Assembly (NCBI GenBank): GCA_013400155.1
Contig: VXBM01000661.1
Span: forward strand, 166,734 to 230,733
DNA: 64,000 nt
Direction: 5' to 3'
Source: Helopsaltes ochotensis
Lineage: Eukaryota > Chordata > Aves > Passeriformes > Locustellidae
Part shown: positions 56,791 to 64,000 of the stretch, piece by piece
Layout: the number at the start of each line of letters is the position of its first letter
Position numbering within the stretch: position 1 is the first letter of the stretch
Translations under genes and position numbers: made by a program
Notes under the pieces: generated by a model
Seen by the model: only the letters and a program-made list of their open reading frames with translations
Told to the model about the DNA's origin: nothing
The model's database searches: none

Positions 56791-59700
56791 TTATGAGACT
56801 TCTTTTCTCAGACAGGGACTGGTAGTGTTTGTGTCCCCAGGGAAATTGTATCAGGGTGAGCTCTGAGTGCTGCCAGGTTGGTGGATGGAGTTGCTGTTCC
56901 TGTGTCAGTCACGATGCGTGGTCCCTGGCATGGTGGTACCACCATTCACAAATGTTGTTACTGAAAATTCCTGCCAGGGGAATTAGATGCAAGACACGGT
57001 GACCCAATAGGAAAGTTATACTATTTACAGTTTCATCATCTCTGATGTTTTTGAAAGGTTAGGCGAGCTTCTGTGACCCCATGATCACCACAGAGCCACT
57101 CTGGTGGACATAACCTCTCTGGGGCACTCCCTGGACTCTGCTTACTAACAAATCCTAAATCCATATTGACAGAATGTCAATTTTATTTTTGTACCTCAAA
57201 ACCATCCAGCTTTGGGCTTGTTATTTAATCCAAGTTTGTTGTACTGTGAAGTGGAAAAAAACTTTTTGCTTTAATCTGTGGTTTTCCATTAAACACCTGA
57301 CCCACTTTTGTCCTAACTGGAATGCTTCTGTACTTAAAATTGCTTCCTAGTTCAGTTGTCTTGAATTCAAAGGATTTTACTAGCTGTCAAAACCATCCCT
57401 TTTTTTTGGCTTTTGTCCTGACCTCTGAATTGTTACTATTCTTAAAGAATTTATTCTATTTTGTCATTTGAAAAATGGTAGAAAAATATAAACTCAATAA
57501 ACATCCCAACAATTTGAGATGAACTAATTCTGACATGCTTGGAAAGGTGGGGGTTTTTTTCCCTAGTTCATTCTTGTGAAAATTCTACTGTAAAATATAC
57601 ATATTTTAGGAGGGAAAAAGAAGAGGTACTTCATAAAAATGTGATGCATCTTAATTTTTATTTATCATATTGTTCAAAATATAGTGCTTTCTATAGCACA
57701 TTTTTCAATTATTTGAGCACACACCAGCTCACATACAGTCACTAATTTGTAATGCCTTGGTTAATATACTCTGAATTGATGTATTTCATTGAAAAAGTAG
57801 GGAAATAATGTTCTTGTACATCAGTGGTGACATACTGTGTTTCTGTTAGAGGTCAGTGTTACACAGCATAGGAGAATCTGAGCTGTCTTATGAGGGTGGA
57901 AGCTCATTGTCTTGTAGGAACCAAAAAGCATAGGATGAAGAGGTAGCCAGAAAAGAACACAGGAGGAGGGCCTCAAGGAACCCACTTCAGTTGGTATCTT
58001 CCCGCATCAGGAAAAAGAAGAAAGGGAGCAACCAGGAGTGAAATAGTCTGAATAAAAAGCACTTCTACAGCATCTCAACAGGTTAAAAGAAAGCCTTGTG
58101 AATAGACAGGTCAAGGTTCAGTTGACCAAAGGAAAGGTACGACCAGAGGGCCTCCTTCTGCATTCCTGTTTTTCCATGGCCAGTCCTCAAGGGTCTCCCT
58201 GTGCGGGACCAATGGTCATACACAAGGCAGGCTGAGGCTTCCCCTTGGCAGAGAGGGATACATTGCAACTCAAGGGTTATCTGGTCTGGGAGAGCATGTG
58301 GGCTGCTCTACCAGTCTAATATCACTTCAGAACATACCAGGATGATAAAAGCAAATCATTATATAGTACTGGAATGGAGGAGACCCAAATCTCCCAGCCA
58401 CTGAACAATTACCTGCTTGCTTTACCACAGCCTAAGATGGTTTTCACCTTTGTAAGTAAAAAAAGCTCCAGTAATTGCTTTCTCTGGGTTTTTCTCCAAA
58501 GTATATGAGCGTGTCACTTGCTTCCAGCTGACCTTAGTTTTGTTTCGTAGCAGGACTACATGCTAGCTTTTTTCTCCCTGTCAGGAGGAACACTGCCTAT
58601 TGCTGGCAATCTGCTCACTCTCTCCCTGATCCCTTACCTACTGTCCAACACTTGCCTTCCTCAAGTTTTCTGTTATTTATAAAACTTCAGGATCCTATGT
58701 TGAGACTCCCTGCAGACCAAAGGGTTTGAAGAACAGTGAGGTTCTTCAAGTTTCTAACATTTGCTTGTCCCTGCAAAGATGACAGGGAAAAACCTGTGGT
58801 CAGTCCTGCTCAGAGCAAGCCACCCAGGCCCTGCCACATGCATCCTGCATGGACACACTGGGAATCAGCTGGCTGTACTGGAGCATTTATGCTCTCTTTC
58901 ACCTTTTGAAGGTTTCAGTAGCACTCCCTGCAGCTGTTTGCTCTTTTGCCTCTTGATTTTAAAAGCAACTTTTTGAGCTCAACTGCTTAGAACTCCCAGC
59001 TGGTCTTTTTAAATACAAAAGGAAAAGGTTGAAAAGAGCTACCATTGATCCTAAGCAGAAAAGACAACTCCTGACAGAACATACACATATTGTTGAGAAG
59101 AAAGAAAACAAATGTGATGGGACTTGTAGGAAAAAATTGAGTAAGATTAGTGCAAACATCAGAGATAAACTAAAAGGTGTGGCCCAATAATGATGTCCTG
59201 AAGGCCTTTCTTTTATGTTATGATTACTCCTGGCCTCTCTCCTCTTCTGCCTTCATCCCTGTATCTTGATTCTCCCACATCTATTCAATGGGAAAGGAAA
59301 CTGGTTCCAAACTAAAGACCTGAGTAATGAGCTAATAGAGCTGGCAGAAGCACCAAGCCTGCTTTCCTAGCTGTGGGATGACATTCCCCATGCCAGCAGG
59401 GACAGTCTTCCACTTGTCCATAGATATCCAACTGTGCTTGCAAAGGATTTTGTTTGGATTTTGGTTTTATAGGCAGAGATGATGGGACTAGTCTTCAGAT
59501 GTCTTATAGCTCTCCTCTTCACAGTTTGTTTTCAGCAATCCTAGATCAGTTTCCAGGGTCCAAGTTCCATGGGACATTGGTGCTGACTCTGCAGAAGGTT
59601 TTGAAGATCTCTCCTGCACTGTATCTTCAGGTTTCTTGTTTTGTTTTCAATGGGGAGGTCAGTTCTTTCTATGAATGGTTCTTCAGAGCAGTATCAGTGA

Positions 59701-60887
59701 GAAAAGCTTTTCTTCCTTGTCTCTGCTTGGATATTTGGTCCAGTGATAATAATAAAATGATAATAATATTATTACAATAATAATATTGTTGTGCATCTGG
59801 CCAAAGAGCAGGTTAACAGGGTCACACTGCATGCCCACAGCTGCCATTGTATGGGAAGAGCTTTTGCTTAATGCAGGGTTCAGGCTATTCTAATCTGTAC
59901 ATTATTTACCCTAGTGAAAAAAGTTCCGAACTGCTCAAAAACTGACATTGCAAGCCTCAGAAAACCTGCAGGGTAGGCTACTGTAGGCTTCAGCAAAAAC
60001 TTTAACAGTCCTTGGCTAAAAAAGCAGCATTTACTGTAGGTCATAAAAGTAAACACAAATGCAGCAAATCCAATTACTGTGGAATATCAAACATCTGAGT
60101 GCAAGATGAAGGAAGTTGCACAAGAATGTCTGACAAGAAAACTATTGAACATAATAAATTATGCGCCTCTCCCAAAATAGCTAGTTTTAAAAAGAATATA
60201 GCGCAGCAGTACTCAATCAAGAACAAAAGTAGAAGCCTGGTGCACATCAAACTTGGGACAACTTACTCACAAGGATTACTTTGAAAGTGAGAAAATAGCT
60301 TTGAACTGCACGCCATGCCCTTACACAAATACACATGCATGCAAATTAGAAAGCAACCTCTCAGTAAAAGTGAAGTGATGTGACAGCACCCTCCTCTCTA
60401 AACCAGGACAAAGGCAGCGGAAATAGAAAAGAGAGCTGGGAGGAATAGCTGAGCACAGAGCCAGCACCCTGGCTGGCAAATGCCGATTGCAGGCCACTGT
60501 GCCCTGGCTGCAAGCCTGTTGTGTGCCCCCTATTCTTCTGGGGGGCACAGCTGCAGTCAGGCTTTTCTTCTTGATGCCTGATGACTCTTACAATGACAGC
60601 TGCAGACGCAGGAACAGGAGACCTCAGTGGAAGAGTAATGGTAGGGTTAAAAAAAAAAATCCCCCCAACAACTCTGTATTATTATTCTCTCTGGGAGTTT
60701 CTTTCCACACCCTGCACCATATATTGTTTGTTAGTAAGATAAACCAGGTTTGGTTCCAGCAATGTATTGTAGCAAACGTAATAGTTATCTTCATTGGTTT
60801 CTTTCATTATGCAGTGTGGTGAGGTTTTCTAACTCAGGCCAAAGTATTTAGATTTACCTCTAACTCAGAATCTTTACATTTCAGCTG
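56791..60887. other. Unique stretch, no recognised gene
   Basis: AT-rich unique sequence. An ATA/ATT microsatellite lies at 59744-59790. No LTR, CR1 or exon is recognised. Confidence 0.55.
59744..59790 (+). repeat. AT-rich trinucleotide (ATA/ATT) microsatellite
   Basis: Imperfect ATA/AAT and ATT units, with a partly palindromic AATAATATTATT centre. Confidence 0.9.
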
Positions 60888-61060
60888 TGTCATGGTTTAA
60901 CCCCAGCCCATGCAGCCCCTCTCTCACTCCTCCACCAGGAGAATCAGGGAGAGAATCAGAAGGGTGAAAGTTGGAAAACTCCTGGGTTGAGACAAAGACA
61001 GTTTAAAAGGGAGACCAGAAGTTGTGCACACAAGCAAAGCAAAATTGTTGCCTCTCTTCT
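60888..61060 (-). mobile_element. LTR 3' fragment (ERVL-like, truncated)
   Basis: The plus strand begins TGTCATGGTTTAACCCCAGC and continues with CCCCTCTCTCACTCC, GGAGAATCAGGGAGAGAATC and TGGGTTGAGACAAAGACAGT. I recognise this as the antisense of a common avian LTR whose 3' end is GGGGTTAAACCATGACA. Similarity fades after about 170 bases, so the copy is truncated. It lies antisense to the inferred host gene. Confidence 0.75.
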
Positions 61061-63114
61061 TTGCTGGTCTTAAACATACCAGGCTTTCCTGACTTCAAAG
61101 ATAATATAAAGATTTTTGTATGTTGGTGTTCATCACAAACATCACACGAAATAATGTTAAACTCATGATACAATGCTGGAAGGAAAATTCTGTTTCAGTT
61201 ATTCCAAATTAATTCCCAAATTTCCTAATCAATAGTTTTCCACTGATTTCTTCAAAAGCAAGATACATTTCAAAACATGCCTTAGCTTATAACCAAAGGA
61301 GTTGTGTTTGGAAAGTGGGAGGATATTCATTGGATGGGAATGATTTCCAAGTGATCAGTCCGTGATTTCAAGTGAACAGAATCCCCAAACCTTTAGCTTG
61401 AGAAGGGATGTGAGGATTGAGAGCTTTTAAAGTTATGGGATCCAGTTTGTAGGGAAAAGCTTAACACTGGCCTATAAACTAAATACACATGAGATTAGGC
61501 TGGCATTCCACAGCAAGCTATCAGGCTTTCTCTCATTATCAAGTTCTACATGAAAATGTTTGCTCTTTTAGTTTTGTTAACATACAAAAAATGTGCCATT
61601 CAAGATTTTTGCTTTTAAAAAATAAGGTACAGACAATGTCATTCAGTTATTCTTTTGTCCAAATTTGGAGTAGTATATACTGCCAGCATAGACCCTCATT
61701 TACAGGGACCCACTCAGCTGAAACATATATTTTACTTTTTTTCCCAGTGAAAGCCTGGCTTTCACCCAGATACATTCAGCTTAAGTGTTCCTAGATAATG
61801 GGACTAAACATCTGTTGGGGTTAATGACAATTTGCCGCAAGCTCTGGTGCCTGTCATCCCTTCAAATAATAAGTAAATTACTTACTAGTCCAAAAATTTT
61901 TTCAGAGAAAAAGGTGGTTCTTATTATAAGATTGATTCCAGCTACTCATCTGGCCAAGATCTGTAGTACATGCAGTATTGTGACAAAATCTGGTCCTCAG
62001 TGAGGGAAGAAAAGTCTAAAAACTTGGATTTTAGACTTGATATTTGTTCAGTCATGTAAAATTTGTGTTGCATAAACATAAAACTGGGATTATGAAAGCA
62101 GACAAGGGAATTCATCCATGTCAGTTTTATGTATTTCAATGAGATGGTATCTAAATCCTAAGTGATGTTCTCTTGGCAGGATTCAGTATCTGAATATAGA
62201 GTAATGCAAGGATTTTTTAGTGCTCTCTATAAGCACCATGAATTAATTGGAAGGTTGCTCCTTAGCTGCATTTAATGCAAAACTAGAGTCATTTGGCTGA
62301 ATTGCTTCCTTTACGTTTGTATGGTTTGGTTTTCTTTGGTGCTACAGCGGGTACTGTGGAAATTGCAATGCTGCCTGTAAGACCAGTGGGGAATATATGT
62401 CACACACCTCTGTTATCTCTGCCTTTTAGCTGGGGAGGCTCATCCTGAAATTTGAAAGAGTAATGGCCATGCTCCAGCACTCAGCCTGGGAACTGTACAG
62501 CACTGCAACTCCCCTGTTCTGCTTTCCAGACCCAGGGAACTGGATAACAGTTTTGTAGTTTGATCCAGACCCAGAGACACTCACTGAACATTTCAGAAGA
62601 AGAAAAAAATATAATTTGTAAATTGATATACTTTTTGAAAGATATAATTAACTAATAAATCATTTTCATAAATTACTGTTGCCCACTAGCTAAAGAAATA
62701 AGCCATTTCAGGCAACCTGTTGTGACTACTTGTAGCACGGAAAATACACAGATGCCTCCTTTTGGATCCAAGTTTTCTAACAGCCTGATTGGTAAATAAG
62801 ATTTGTATATTCACACATATTTTGGCTGGCAGGAAATGCAGTCATCAAGCTGTGAATAGTTTCCCACACTTTCATGCATCATTTCCAGGGAAAGAATCAT
62901 CTGTGGGTGACTTGAGGGGAAAGAGCTGCTGAGGCATATAAATACCTCTGTTACAACTCTGCTACTTGGAAGTGATCCCATGTCTCGGTGCAGTGCTGCT
63001 GGGAGTGCTTTCTGCAGGAAACAAATCTAAACAGGACATGCATAGAGTTGTGTGGGCAATAACAGCCTCCTGTGCGGAGTGAAGGTTGCACGTGAGCAGA
63101 GGTGTTGTTACCAA
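61061..63114. other. Unique AT-rich stretch
   Basis: No gene or repeat is recognised. Open frames at 61489-61794 (plus) and 61942-62139 (minus) have no domain. The 5' boundary of the LTR-like sequence to the right is not defined and may extend back into this stretch. Confidence 0.5.
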
Positions 63115-63422
63115 TAGGTAAGGCTTTATAAAAGGAAGGCCTTGTAACATGCTCCAGCCTGTTACTAATTCTAAGTAGAAGGGAACTGTGAGAGAGTGAC
63201 TCAGCTGGAATAGGGGTGGAGAGACGTTAGAGACATGAGAGACATGCTGCATCACTGTCACATGTCCACCTCATGGTGTATAGTGGTTGCTTGACTTGGG
63301 CTTGTGCCATAAAACTATGTAAACTGGTAACAGGCTTACTGCTTTAAAAGGTCACGTTTTTGGCAATAAAGAGCACTCCTTCACACCTGCCTGGGGTCCC
63401 TGCGTCACTCATTATTGCAACA
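63115..63422 (+). mobile_element. LTR-like sequence (5' boundary uncertain)
   Basis: A CTTTATAAAAGG TATA-type box lies at 63124-63135, and GGCAATAAAGAGCAC (AATAAA at 63365-63370) about 235 bases later is followed by about 50 bases ending CATTATTGCAACA. This is the layout of a compact LTR promoter, R and U5 reading on the plus strand. I found no second copy in the window and no convincing target duplication; an alternative start is TGTAACATGC at 63143. It could also be ordinary DNA with chance signals. Confidence 0.4.
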
Positions 63423-64000
63423 GAGGTATGGTAAGTGTGTGTGCTCCCAGAAAGTTATTAAAAGTACTGATGTGGTTTCCCACCTGATGGCTTTGCAAGC
63501 ACTGTACAGGACTGTCTATATCTGAAATTGTGTGATACCACACGGCTGGAGAGGTGCTGATCTTTAATGGGAACAGCTTTGCTTAGCTGTCGACTTACTG
63601 TAATAATGCATTGATGTGTCATTATCTGCTGTCATAATGGGATGTCTTCACCCCTGCACTGTCTGTATGTATGTTTTCATAAAAATGTATTTCAGGGATG
63701 AGTTGTGATCCAGAAAGAAGCATTCTGCTGAGGTTTAAAGTGTGGAATTTATGTTGGATCTTTCCAGTTAAAATATTTATCCAGCAGAATGGTCAAACTC
63801 ATTTATAATTTAAAATTACTTAAAATTACTAGTTTTAGACCAAAATAAATTATTGAAGTGACATAATAACAACACATTTAATTTGAGCTCATTTTAAAAG
63901 TTAAGGTAGTTCACAGAATAGTAATAGTTGATTCTTGGCAGGTGCTGAGGAAACCATGAGCAAAATTTGGGGAGCCTGAGGGAGAAACTCATAGTCCAAG
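63423..64000. other. Unique stretch at the window end
   Basis: I see nothing recognisable here. Confidence 0.5.

Noticed and set aside
1..64000. CRISPR arrays, tRNA or rRNA genes, bacterial operons
   Set aside because: None seen. Repeats here are LTRs, LINE fragments and satellites, and the sequence is vertebrate in character.

Overview
The window looks like intronic DNA from a bird, probably a passerine. The evidence is three CR1 LINE fragments with the typical avian CR1 3' sequence, many long terminal repeats (LTRs) of retroviral type, AT-rich unique sequence between them, and no compact run of genes. There is one 775-base assembly gap (13551-14325).

One piece of a protein-coding gene is recognisable. 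A short exon on the plus strand (51429-51528) encodes MNLEGLEMI followed by a hydrophobic stretch and ends at a GT splice donor in phase 1. It matches, as I recall it, the membrane-anchored alternative N-terminus of KCNIP4 (KChIP4), an EF-hand partner of Kv4 potassium channels. KCNIP4 is a very large neuronal gene with several widely spaced alternative first exons. The simplest reading is that the whole window lies inside its 5' introns, transcribed on the plus strand. None of the shared downstream EF-hand exons are present.

Layout: 1-123, end of an LTR (family A, plus). 2678-4960, an LTR-like element (family B) holding a 43-bp minisatellite that was split by a later 1.1-kb LTR (family C, 3374-4472). 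4.9-12.9 kb, mostly unique. 12875-14596, a family A LTR on the minus strand containing the gap. 17.36-18.5 kb, two adjacent minus-strand LTRs. 19577-21176, a complete family A solo LTR with a 5-bp target duplication. 21-32.6 kb, mostly unique with two short arrays. 32608-33310, a family C solo LTR with a 4-bp target duplication. 35.46-37.83 kb, two more family B LTRs. 38.9-57 kb, three CR1 fragments, an isolated CpG-rich patch (43.05-43.38 kb), a candidate recursive splice site (44388/44389), a G/T-only tract (50.26-50.41 kb) and the KCNIP4 exon. 60.9 and 63.1-63.4 kb, LTR fragments.

The most interesting features are the KCNIP4 alternative exon and, 7 kb upstream on the same strand, an abutted acceptor-donor (CAG|GTAAGT) followed 42 bases later by a second GTAAGT. 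That is the arrangement expected of a vertebrate recursive splice site with its RS-exon. Most transposable elements lie antisense to this inferred transcription. No RNA gene, CRISPR array or intact viral coding region was seen.
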